Assembly: GCA_002352705.1 (NCBI GenBank)
Contig: DEIW01000091.1
Location: forward strand, 1-8,320
Length of the DNA: 8,320 bases
Source of the DNA: Bacteroidales bacterium UBA2764
GTDB lineage: Bacteria > Bacteroidota > Bacteroidia > Bacteroidales > Paludibacteraceae
Direction of reading: 5' to 3'
The position numbers and the translations under genes are program-made. A model generated the notes under the pieces. The model did no database searches and was not told the DNA's origin. It worked only from the letters and a program-made list of their open reading frames with translations. Positions 1-6,248 of the stretch are shown one piece after another; position 1 is the first letter of the stretch, and every line of letters begins with the position of its first letter.

Positions 1-9
1 AAAAAGCAG

Positions 10-17
10 TAAATTTG
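10..17 (+). promoter_or_regulatory. Possible Bacteroidales-type -7 promoter box for tsaD
   Basis: The sequence taaatttg matches the Bacteroides -7 consensus TAnnTTTG. It lies 18 bases before the tsaD ATG, so transcription would begin near base 24 and leave a leader of about 11 bases. The partner -33 TTTG element would fall at or beyond the left edge and cannot be checked. The box could also be chance in an AT-rich gap, or overlap the end of an upstream gene. Confidence 0.35.
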
Positions 18-35
18 CAGCCGTTTTTGTAGATT

Positions 36-1118
36 ATGGAGAAAAAGACAGTTATATTAGCGATTGAGAGTAGCTGCGATGATACCTCTTCGGCAGTGAT
101 AGTAGATGGGGTGTTGATGAGTAATGTGATAGCGTCGCAGAAGGTACATGAGGAATACGGCGGCGTAGTGCCGGAGTTGGCAAGCCGTGCGCACCAACAG
201 AATATATTGCCGGTCGTGGACACGGCGTTGAAGCGTGCAGGAGTGGCGAAAGAGGAACTCTCGGCGATTGCTTTCACCCGCGGTCCCGGATTATTGGGCT
301 CGTTATTAGTCGGTACATCGTTTGCCAAGGGGCTTGCGCTGTCTTTGGGTATTCCGCTGATTGACGTAAACCATCTGCAAGGCCATGTGCTCGCGCATTT
401 TGTGGAGCCGTCGGTGGAGCTGATTGCTCAGACGCCGAGTCTGCAAGGGGCGGAAATCAAACACCCCTCTTTCCCGTTCCTCTGTCTGCTTGTCTCTGGA
501 GGAAACAGCCAGGTAGTACTTGTCAAAGCATATAACGACATGGAGATAATCGGTCAGACGATAGACGATGCTGCGGGTGAGGCCTTCGACAAGTGTGCGA
601 AAGTGTTAGGATTACCTTACCCGGGAGGACCGTGGGTAGACAAACTCGCCAAACTCGGGAACCCGGACAAATATCCCTTTGCCAAACCCAATATCCCGGG
701 CTATGACTATTCTTTCTCGGGCTTGAAGACCTCTTTTCTCTATACGCTGCGTGACATGTTGAAGGAACATGGGGTAGAGACGATTGATGAGCTGGCAGAG
801 AAAGTGCCTAACCTGCGTGAGGACATGTGTGCGTCGCTTCAGACAACGGTAGTAGATATCCTGATGCGCAAACTCAAAAAGGCGGCTCAGGACTTGAAAA
901 TCAGTCAAGTAGCTGTGGCCGGAGGTGTCTCCGCCAATAGTGCTTTGCGCCAGGCGTTTATAGACTACGGGAAGCGTTTTCATTGGGAGGTGTTTATTCC
1001 ACCTTTCTCCTTCACGACAGACAATGCCGCGATGGTGTGTCAGGCCGGTTATTTCAAGTATCTGGACGGAGATTTCTGTCGTATAGACGAAGTGCCATAC
1101 GCCAAGACAACGATTTAA
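36..1118 (+). CDS. tsaD: tRNA N6-adenosine threonylcarbamoyltransferase TsaD
   Basis: TsaD transfers the threonylcarbamoyl group from TsaC/Sua5-made threonylcarbamoyl-AMP to A37 of ANN-decoding tRNAs, giving t6A. It works in the cytoplasm with TsaB and TsaE. The 360-residue protein has the ASKHA-fold signatures in order: ESSCDDTSSAV (11-21), the metal-binding HLQGH (His113, His117), LLVSGGNSQ (151-159), GQTIDDAAGEAFDK (173-186), GGVSANSALR (296-305) and the metal-ligand Asp329 in TTDNAAM. All key residues are intact and the length is slightly above the E. coli form. Part of the excess is a loop at about 123-145 that is roughly 16 residues longer than in E. coli. The ATG at 36 places ESSCDDT at the usual distance from the N-terminus. 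There is no clear Shine-Dalgarno site, as is normal for Bacteroidetes. No repeat array is visible inside it, unlike the three minus-strand genes. The exosortase gene follows after 23 bases and is probably cotranscribed. Confidence 0.97.
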   Translation: MEKKTVILAIESSCDDTSSAVIVDGVLMSNVIASQKVHEEYGGVVPELASRAHQQNILPVVDTALKRAGVAKEELSAIAFTRGPGLLGSLLVGTSFAKGLALSLGIPLIDVNHLQGHVLAHFVEPSVELIAQTPSLQGAEIKHPSFPFLCLLVSGGNSQVVLVKAYNDMEIIGQTIDDAAGEAFDKCAKVLGLPYPGGPWVDKLAKLGNPDKYPFAKPNIPGYDYSFSGLKTSFLYTLRDMLKEHGVETIDELAEKVPNLREDMCASLQTTVVDILMRKLKKAAQDLKISQVAVAGGVSANSALRQAFIDYGKRFHWEVFIPPFSFTTDNAAMVCQAGYFKYLDGDFCRIDEVPYAKTTI

Positions 1119-1158
1119 GAGTAGAAAGTAGAAAGACCGGTATGCTCAAAGTAGAAAG
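1119..1158. repeat. 7-base tandem array (agtagaa) between tsaD and the exosortase gene
   Basis: Two exact units of agtagaa (1120-1126 and 1127-1133) begin one base after the tsaD stop codon. A third copy, out of phase, lies at 1150-1156 just inside the next gene, where it encodes part of MLKVERIK. The unit contains TAG, so a long array would block every sense reading frame. It occupies almost the whole 23-base gap and the region where ribosomes would bind for the downstream gene. Confidence 0.7.
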
Positions 1159-1711
1159 GATAAAAGAGTGGGTTGCACCCTACGCGGACATCATCATTTT
1201 TATGGTGACGCTTTTGGTTGCCAATTACTTCTGGAAATTCACGATGGTAGGGGATGAAGACGGCGAGATGGTTACTTGGTTCGGAATGGACGTAACGGCG
1301 CCTTTCGAATGGATGGCGTGCCATATAGCATATGTCGTTTATTGGCTCATCTCCCTCGTCCGGGACACCGCCTATATGGTAGATGAACACACTATTCGTT
1401 TCACTTCCGGTTCAGGGACCACCATTATCTGGGGGTGCACGGCATTAAAGCAAAGCTTCATCTGGCTCTGCTTGATGTTGACGGTAAGAGGAGGATGGAA
1501 ACATAAACTATGGTTTATCCCCTTGGGATGGCTCTTCTGTTATGCGTTTAATATTCTCCGGATATTTCTGATTTCTCTCTTCATAGAGTTCCATCCGGAC
1601 TGGTTCCCGTTATTGCATAACTATATTTTCAAGTACGCGTTTTACGCTATGCTTTTTGGTCTGTGGGTTTGGTTTGTAGAGAAGATACGATACGTTTCTT
1701 CAGACCGCTGA
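1142..1711 (+). CDS. Exosortase/archaeosortase-family membrane protein (small type)
   Basis: This is a 189-residue polytopic membrane protein. It carries the three residues expected for the exosortase/archaeosortase family, each next to or within a hydrophobic segment: Cys99 in WGCTALKQ, Arg140 in FNILRIF and His159 in LLHNYIFKY. Family members are thought to be transpeptidase-like enzymes that cut and sort secreted proteins at a C-terminal tripartite signal. Hydrophobic stretches are seen at about 13-31, 55-73, 94-115, 122-148 (probably two) and 160-180. The ATG at 1142 is chosen because it precedes the first membrane segment; the same frame stays open back to base 983 but only as a shadow of tsaD. 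No substrate with a sorting tail is visible here, and the usual polysaccharide or EPS genes are absent. The 3' end overlaps the antiporter gene on the other strand by 65 bases. The family call is good; the subfamily and substrate are unknown. Confidence 0.8.
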   Translation: MLKVERIKEWVAPYADIIIFMVTLLVANYFWKFTMVGDEDGEMVTWFGMDVTAPFEWMACHIAYVVYWLISLVRDTAYMVDEHTIRFTSGSGTTIIWGCTALKQSFIWLCLMLTVRGGWKHKLWFIPLGWLFCYAFNILRIFLISLFIEFHPDWFPLLHNYIFKYAFYAMLFGLWVWFVEKIRYVSSDR

Positions 1712-3518
1712 TGATAGACCAAGTACGGCTGGCTTGTGTGCTGTCTCCCGTCATGATATCAGGTATGGAGGCGCCGATCTCTTGTTCCGGATATACAATC
1801 ATATAACTATGGTCCGAGAAGAATTTGGCGAGCATATTCGGCACTTGGTCAAAGAGCGGGTTGTAGGACGGTGTAGAGGTACGGGCATTGATCATCACGA
1901 TCATATCGTCCGGTCTCATCTGTTTGGCTATCATCAATACGTCTTCCCAGTTCTCCATCTCCCGATAACCGGCACGAAGGAATTTGCCTTTTCTATGGCA
2001 AAAAGTCTGTAGGGTTTTCTGGGTGTCCTCATTGGTGTAGAAAACGACCCGCGCGCCTATCTGGCTGCTCAACCGGCGTACTAATCCGAAGCAGGAGATG
2101 AAATCATGCTCTTTCTCCGCATAACGCGGCACGGCAACCAATAAGCGGGAAATGGTATTCAGAGGTTGGGCGGGATGGTAGATAATAGCCGCTTTGCGCT
2201 GATGGTGAATATGGTTGAGCGCTTCATTCCAGTCTATCTCATTGGATAACTCGGGCTCGTGTAACTCGCTCAACTCTCCTAACTCTTTCAACTCATAGTG
2301 CCTGTTTTCCGCAATGCTCATCATGAGCCATTCGTTCTTGCTCTTGTCCGCCTCCAGCCGTGCATCTTCTTGCAGCGCCAGCTGTTTGGCAGCGTACTCG
2401 GTGATGAACGACGAGGAGGTGCAAAGTACTAGAATCATTAGAACAGCGGCATTCAGAATCTCCGCATTGAAAATCTGTATCTCGTATCCGATGGTAACGA
2501 TAGCCAAGGTCCCCGCAGCGGTAGCGTGGGTGAGGCCAAAAATCAACTGGCGCTCTACAGCCTGTAATCCGAAACTCTTCTGAGCTATCCATGCAGCTAT
2601 CCATTTGCCGAAAAACTTGGTCGCAATCATCACCACCGCAATAATAATCGTACTCCAGCCGCTCCATAGTAACGATACATCTATCAACATTCCTACGCCT
2701 ATCAGAAATAGCGGAACGAAGATATTATTTCCTACGAAATTGATTCGTTGCATCACGGGGCTGAGGTTCGGGACGAGTCTGTTCATGGCTACGCCGCAGA
2801 CAAATGCTCCTAATATTCCTTCCAATCCACACCAGTCGGCAAGCAGCGCGGAGACTACCATCATCGTCATTACAATCAGGAAACCGCTGTTGGGGTCCGA
2901 CCACCTCTTGAAGAACCGTTGCGCTAACCAAGGGAAGACAATTGTAATCAGCGTTAACGTTAATATAATCCGTCCAACCAATCCCCATGTTGTCAGAGAG
3001 TAGGTGTAGATGAAATTGCTCTTGATAACCGCTAATACCAGTAGTGCCAGTGAGATGGTCAGCATCGACCCTCCTACCGCGATGTTCACGGCTCCGCTTT
3101 TTTGCACACCGTAGCGGCTCGCAATAGGGTAGGTCATCAAGGTATGACTGCCGTACATGGCTCCCATTAAAGCACTTGTCACCCAGTTGTAACCCAATAT
3201 CTTACTGGTCGCCAAACCTAACAAGAAAGGGAAAATGAAAGAATACAAGCCGAAGAGCATAGACCTGTTCCGCTGCTGGCGGAAATCATTGATATCCACC
3301 TCAATACCGGCCTGAAGCATGATATACAGCATGCCAATCTTACCCAACGCTTGTATCGCGTCTCCGTTCCCGATGAGCGCCAGACCGTATGGCCCCACCA
3401 AGATACCAACGATAATAAAACCGACGATGCTTGGAATACGGATCTTTCGGCAAATCATCGGAACCAATAGGGTGGTAGCCAACACCAATGCGATAATGAC
3501 TAATGAATTGGTTATCAT
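1647..3518 (-). CDS. CPA2-family cation:proton antiporter (Na+/H+ exchanger domain plus cytoplasmic C-terminal domain)
   Basis: This 623-residue protein probably exchanges Na+ or K+ for protons at the inner membrane. Residues 1 to about 385 form the exchanger domain of a dozen or so membrane segments. Recognisable blocks are VGFIIVGILVGPYG (32-45), LQAGIEVDINDF (68-79), MYGSHTLMTYPIASRYG (121-137), LEGILGAFVCGVAMNRLVP (232-250) and THATAAGTLAIVTIGYEI (330-347). The tail (about 390-610) resembles the universal-stress-like domain of Bacteroidetes antiporters (RLLVAVPRYAEKEHD, then VVFYTNED). No TrkA-N nucleotide-binding domain is seen, so KefB/KefC itself is unlikely. Two oddities stand out. 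In GGSMLTISLALLVLAVI the position where I expect a conserved Asp is Ile155. Residues 409-420 are a three-residue repeat (ELK, ELG, ELS, ELH) encoded by a 9-base array, at a point where part of the tail seems missing. The ATG at 3518 lies 19 bases after the uvrA stop codon, consistent with cotranscription. Ion specificity cannot be read from sequence. Confidence 0.88.
   Translation of the reverse strand: MITNSLVIIALVLATTLLVPMICRKIRIPSIVGFIIVGILVGPYGLALIGNGDAIQALGKIGMLYIMLQAGIEVDINDFRQQRNRSMLFGLYSFIFPFLLGLATSKILGYNWVTSALMGAMYGSHTLMTYPIASRYGVQKSGAVNIAVGGSMLTISLALLVLAVIKSNFIYTYSLTTWGLVGRIILTLTLITIVFPWLAQRFFKRWSDPNSGFLIVMTMMVVSALLADWCGLEGILGAFVCGVAMNRLVPNLSPVMQRINFVGNNIFVPLFLIGVGMLIDVSLLWSGWSTIIIAVVMIATKFFGKWIAAWIAQKSFGLQAVERQLIFGLTHATAAGTLAIVTIGYEIQIFNAEILNAAVLMILVLCTSSSFITEYAAKQLALQEDARLEADKSKNEWLMMSIAENRHYELKELGELSELHEPELSNEIDWNEALNHIHHQRKAAIIYHPAQPLNTISRLLVAVPRYAEKEHDFISCFGLVRRLSSQIGARVVFYTNEDTQKTLQTFCHRKGKFLRAGYREMENWEDVLMIAKQMRPDDMIVMINARTSTPSYNPLFDQVPNMLAKFFSDHSYMIVYPEQEIGASIPDIMTGDSTQASRTWSIISGLKKRIVSSLQTKPTDQKA
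2254..2298. repeat. 9-base tandem array inside the antiporter gene (ELx repeat)
   Basis: Four units of the form aactcNNNN run at 2263-2271, 2272-2280, 2281-2289 and 2290-2298, with a degraded fifth in phase at 2254-2262. On the sense strand each unit reads gag-tt(g/a)-NNN, that is Glu-Leu-X, at residues 409-420. A 9-base period can grow or shrink without shifting the frame. It lies in the cytoplasmic linker after the membrane domain. Confidence 0.8.
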
Positions 3519-3537
3519 GGTTTGTATTCGGAAAAGG

Positions 3538-6216
3538 TCAAATAAATCGGCCTGTGATACTTTTTTTGTTCTTCTTTATGTCCTCAATGGTTCCTTCGGC
3601 AACGATTGTTCCACCGCCTCGTCCGCCTTCCGGTCCCAAGTCAATAATCCAGTCGCAGGAACGGATGACATCAGTATTATGCTCGATGATAAGAACGGTG
3701 TTGCCTTTCTCAACCAGTTTGCGGAGTACGTCCATCAACACATGGATATCCTCGAAATGCAGTCCCGTAGTAGGCTCGTCCAAGATATACAGCGTCTTGC
3801 CGGTCGAGGGACGGGATAACTCGGCAGCTAATTTGATGCGCTGACTCTCTCCTCCGGACAGACTGGTGGATGACTGACCTAATTTAATATAACCTAATCC
3901 TACGTCCTGTATGGTCTTGATTTTCCGAAGAATTCTTGGCTGAGGCTCAAAGAATTCTACCGCCTGGTTCACTGTCATGTCGAGAATGTCGGCAATATTT
4001 TTGCCTTTCCATCTGACCTCCAGTGTCTCACGGTTGTACCGCTGCCCTCCGCATATCTCACAGGGGATAAAGACGTCCGGCAGGAAGTGCATTTGGATAG
4101 TCTTGTATCCATTACCCATACATTCCTCACATCGTCCGCCTTTCATGTTGAAACTGAACCGGCCTGTCTTCCATCCTCTGATTTTGGACTCGGGTAATTG
4201 GGCAAACAAATCCCGGATGTCATTAAAGACGTTGGTATAGGTAGCAGGATTGCTACGCGGAGTACGGCCGATAGGCAACTGGTCTACATTGATGACTTTG
4301 TCGATATATTCCAGTCCTTCAATCGTTTTGTAGGGCAATGGTTGTTGTTTGCTGCGATAGAAATGTTGGCTCAGAATAGGGTACAGCGTCTGGTTGATTA
4401 GCGAACTTTTGCCGGAACCGCTCACACCTGTCACACAAATCATCTTCCCTAAAGGAATTCGTAGGGACACGTTCCTGAGGTTGTTTCCTGTACATCCGCT
4501 CAAGGTGAGAACTCTGTCTGGCTTAGCCGTTTTGCCATTCCCGTTGCCTTGTGCTCTGTCATGGACGGCGGTTACGCTCTTTTTCCCCCTCAAATATTGT
4601 GCGGTCAGTGTGTCTGTCTTCAACAGGTCGCTTGGCGTCCCGCAGAACAGTACCTCGCCTCCTAATCGTCCGGCTTTAGGACCGATATCAACAATCCAGT
4701 CTGCCTCGCGCATCATTTGTTCGTCATGCTCCACAACAATTACGCTGTTGTTCATGTCTCGTAGCTCTTTCAGACTTTTTATCAGCCGTTCGTTATCGCG
4801 TTGATGGAGACCGATAGATGGCTCGTCTAAGATATAAAGGACGTTAACCAAGCGGCTGCCTATCTGTGTGGCCAACCGGATTCGCTGACTCTCGCCTCCC
4901 GAGAGACTCTCGCTGCTTCGTCCGAGGCTCAGATAGCTCAGCCCAACGGACAGCATGAATTTCAATCGTGTGCAGATTTCTTTTAGAATAGGTGCTGCGA
5001 TGGCTTTCTGTTTGGCGGTTAAACCATTAGGATCCTTAATATCTTTAAGGTCCTTAGGGGCCTTAGGGTCTTGCATGCTTTCCAGCGTCTTCAGGAGCTG
5101 GTCAATATCCATCTCGGACAAATCGGAGATGTTATATTTTCCTAATCGGTAACTAAGAGCCTCTTTGCTCAGTCTTTTGCCGTGACATTCCGGACATTCC
5201 ACCCATTCTTCTTTCTCCTCCGCCTCTTCGTCTATCGGTTCGGAGATGGCTTGCAACTGTTCCCACCAGTTGTCCTGACGGATTGCTTCGTCAATATTGT
5301 CCTTGGTGTCTTGCACATTGTCGCTTCGTACTTTTCCTAACCCTTTGCAGCACGGACACCACCCGGAAGGACTATTGAAAGAGAAGGTATGCGGGGCAGG
5401 ATCCTGATAACTCAGTCCTGTATCCGGACACATAAGATTTCTGCTGAAATATCTGACCGCTGACGGCTGTTCGCTGTTCGCTATCATCATAATTCCGTTG
5501 CCTTGCGTCATAGCTCGGTCAACGCTCTGCCGCAGACGGCGCGTATCAATCTCCTTCGTACTCTGTACTTCGTCACTTTGTACTTTTAATCGGTCCACCA
5601 CTACCTCTATGGTGTGTACTTTGTATCGGTCTAATTTCATACCGGCTACTATCTCCTGCACCTCTCCGTCCACGCGGACATATACAAAACCCTTCTTTCG
5701 GATGGTCTCAAAGAGTTCCTTGTAATGTCCCTTGCGGGCATTGATAAGCGGAGCTAACAGCAGGATTTTCTTTCCGGCATATTCACGGAGTAACATCTCT
5801 ACAATCTGTTCGTCCGTATAGTGCACCATGGGTTTTCCGGACAGGTAGGAATAAGCCGTCCCTGCACGGGCATAAAGCAGTCGCAGGAAATCATACACCT
5901 CTGTTATGGTACCTACGGTAGAACGGGGATTTTTGCTGGTGGTCTTCTGGTCGATGGAGATGACAGGACTCAGACCGGTGATCTTGTCCACGTCCGGTCG
6001 CTGCATCTGCCCTATGAACCCGCGGGCATATGAAGAGAAGGTCTCCATGTACCGCCTTTGTCCTTCGGCAAAAATGGTGTCGAATGCCAGCGATGACTTA
6101 CCCGAGCCGCTGAGGCCGGTGATGACCGTCAGCCGCTTGCGGGGGATAGAGACGCTGATATTCTTCAGGTTATGAACCCGCGCACCGATAACTTCTATGT
6201 TGCCTTCGTCTTTCAA
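3538..6216 (-). CDS. uvrA: UvrABC excinuclease subunit A (UvrA)
   Basis: UvrA is the damage-sensing ATPase of nucleotide-excision repair; as a dimer it scans DNA and loads UvrB. The 892 residues contain two ABC modules: Walker A at GLSGSGKSS (34-42) and GVSGSGKSS (597-605), signatures LSGGESQR (438-445, 786-793), and Walker B ILDEP (462-466, 811-815) with following His switch regions VEHD and IEHN. The UvrB-binding region (about 120-210) is present. The second zinc module is complete (Cys696, 699, 719, 722). The first has Cys263, Cys287 and Cys290 but Thr266 where E. coli has its second Cys, which I believe is common in Bacteroidales. The protein is about 48 residues shorter than E. coli UvrA (940), mainly between GLGKV (292-296) and WVECPECHGKRL (338-349). 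Several short repeats are embedded (residues 211-222, 245-250, 295-306, 382-397). The start must be TTG at 6214-6216: the codon before it is CAT, the one before that is a TGA stop, and the conserved NIEVIGARVHNLKNI begins at residue 6. The stop codon is 19 bases before the antiporter ATG. Confidence 0.96.
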   Translation of the reverse strand: MKDEGNIEVIGARVHNLKNISVSIPRKRLTVITGLSGSGKSSLAFDTIFAEGQRRYMETFSSYARGFIGQMQRPDVDKITGLSPVISIDQKTTSKNPRSTVGTITEVYDFLRLLYARAGTAYSYLSGKPMVHYTDEQIVEMLLREYAGKKILLLAPLINARKGHYKELFETIRKKGFVYVRVDGEVQEIVAGMKLDRYKVHTIEVVVDRLKVQSDEVQSTKEIDTRRLRQSVDRAMTQGNGIMMIANSEQPSAVRYFSRNLMCPDTGLSYQDPAPHTFSFNSPSGWCPCCKGLGKVRSDNVQDTKDNIDEAIRQDNWWEQLQAISEPIDEEAEEKEEWVECPECHGKRLSKEALSYRLGKYNISDLSEMDIDQLLKTLESMQDPKAPKDLKDIKDPNGLTAKQKAIAAPILKEICTRLKFMLSVGLSYLSLGRSSESLSGGESQRIRLATQIGSRLVNVLYILDEPSIGLHQRDNERLIKSLKELRDMNNSVIVVEHDEQMMREADWIVDIGPKAGRLGGEVLFCGTPSDLLKTDTLTAQYLRGKKSVTAVHDRAQGNGNGKTAKPDRVLTLSGCTGNNLRNVSLRIPLGKMICVTGVSGSGKSSLINQTLYPILSQHFYRSKQQPLPYKTIEGLEYIDKVINVDQLPIGRTPRSNPATYTNVFNDIRDLFAQLPESKIRGWKTGRFSFNMKGGRCEECMGNGYKTIQMHFLPDVFIPCEICGGQRYNRETLEVRWKGKNIADILDMTVNQAVEFFEPQPRILRKIKTIQDVGLGYIKLGQSSTSLSGGESQRIKLAAELSRPSTGKTLYILDEPTTGLHFEDIHVLMDVLRKLVEKGNTVLIIEHNTDVIRSCDWIIDLGPEGGRGGGTIVAEGTIEDIKKNKKSITGRFI
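5021..5074. repeat. 9-base tandem array inside uvrA (KDx/PKx linker)
   Basis: Six units with consensus NNNYCNTTA-like ends run in phase: 5021-5029, 5030-5038 (ggatcctta), 5039-5047, 5048-5056 (aggtcctta), 5057-5065 (ggggcctta) and a degraded 5066-5074. On the sense strand they encode residues 382-399 as triplets such as DPK, APK, DLK, DIK and DPN. E. coli UvrA is roughly 16 residues shorter here, which fits an insertion of about 50 bases in a surface linker between CPECHGKRL and the signature domain. Confidence 0.75.
5302..5335. repeat. Degenerate 7-base array inside uvrA, related to the one at 5555-5587
   Basis: On the sense strand this begins aaagtac, gaagcga and drifts from the period afterwards. 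Its product, KVRSDNVQDTKD (295-306), aligns without gaps to KVQSDEVQSTKE (211-222) from the clearer array. About 25 of 36 bases are identical by my hand count. It sits at the left edge of the segment where this UvrA is shorter than the E. coli protein. The repeat status is inferred mainly from that match. Confidence 0.45.
5466..5482. repeat. Short 7-base repeat (gctgttc) inside uvrA
   Basis: Two exact units, 5466-5472 and 5473-5479, are followed by gct. On the sense strand this is agcgaac twice, encoding part of IANSEQ (245-250) just before the first zinc module. The unit has no stop codon in any sense frame. Two units alone could be chance, and the protein is not lengthened here relative to E. 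coli, so this is weaker than the other arrays. Confidence 0.4.
5555..5587. repeat. 7-base tandem array (gtactNN) inside uvrA
   Basis: The units gtactct (5558-5564), gtacttc (5565-5571), gtcactt (5572-5578) and tgtactt (5579-5585, shifted by one base) form an imperfect heptamer array. On the sense strand it is built from agtacaa, agtacag and agtacga and encodes KVQSDEVQSTKE at residues 211-222. It follows the conserved HTIEVVVDR strand of the UvrB-binding region, where E. coli UvrA is about 8 residues shorter. Confidence 0.65.
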
Positions 6217-6248
6217 ATGTCAATTCTCAATTCTCAATTCTCAATTCA
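6211..6248. repeat. 7-base tandem array (tctcaat) spanning the valS-uvrA junction
   Basis: One variant unit tgtcaat (6218-6224) and three exact tctcaat units (6225-6231, 6232-6238, 6239-6245) fill the 29-base gap. A degraded unit in phase (6211-6217) overlaps the uvrA TTG start, and the trailing tca (6246-6248) is the valS TGA stop. On the sense (minus) strand the unit is attgaga, which carries a TGA in every frame over three units. Confidence 0.85.

Noticed and set aside
983..1141. Upstream extension of the exosortase gene into tsaD
   Set aside because: These 53 codons overlap the conserved end of TsaD and encode no membrane segment or motif; the ATG at 1142 fits the protein.
2293..3003. 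Open frames on both strands inside the antiporter gene
   Set aside because: Alternative-frame shadows; the antiporter frame has the membrane pattern and family motifs.
3319..3844. Two + strand open frames crossing the antiporter-uvrA junction
   Set aside because: Both are antisense to well-supported coding regions, have no recognisable domains and end within uvrA.
4525..4585. UvrA linker with GNGNGK considered as another repeat insert
   Set aside because: No 7- or 9-base period could be seen, and UvrA normally has a variable linker between the two ABC halves here.
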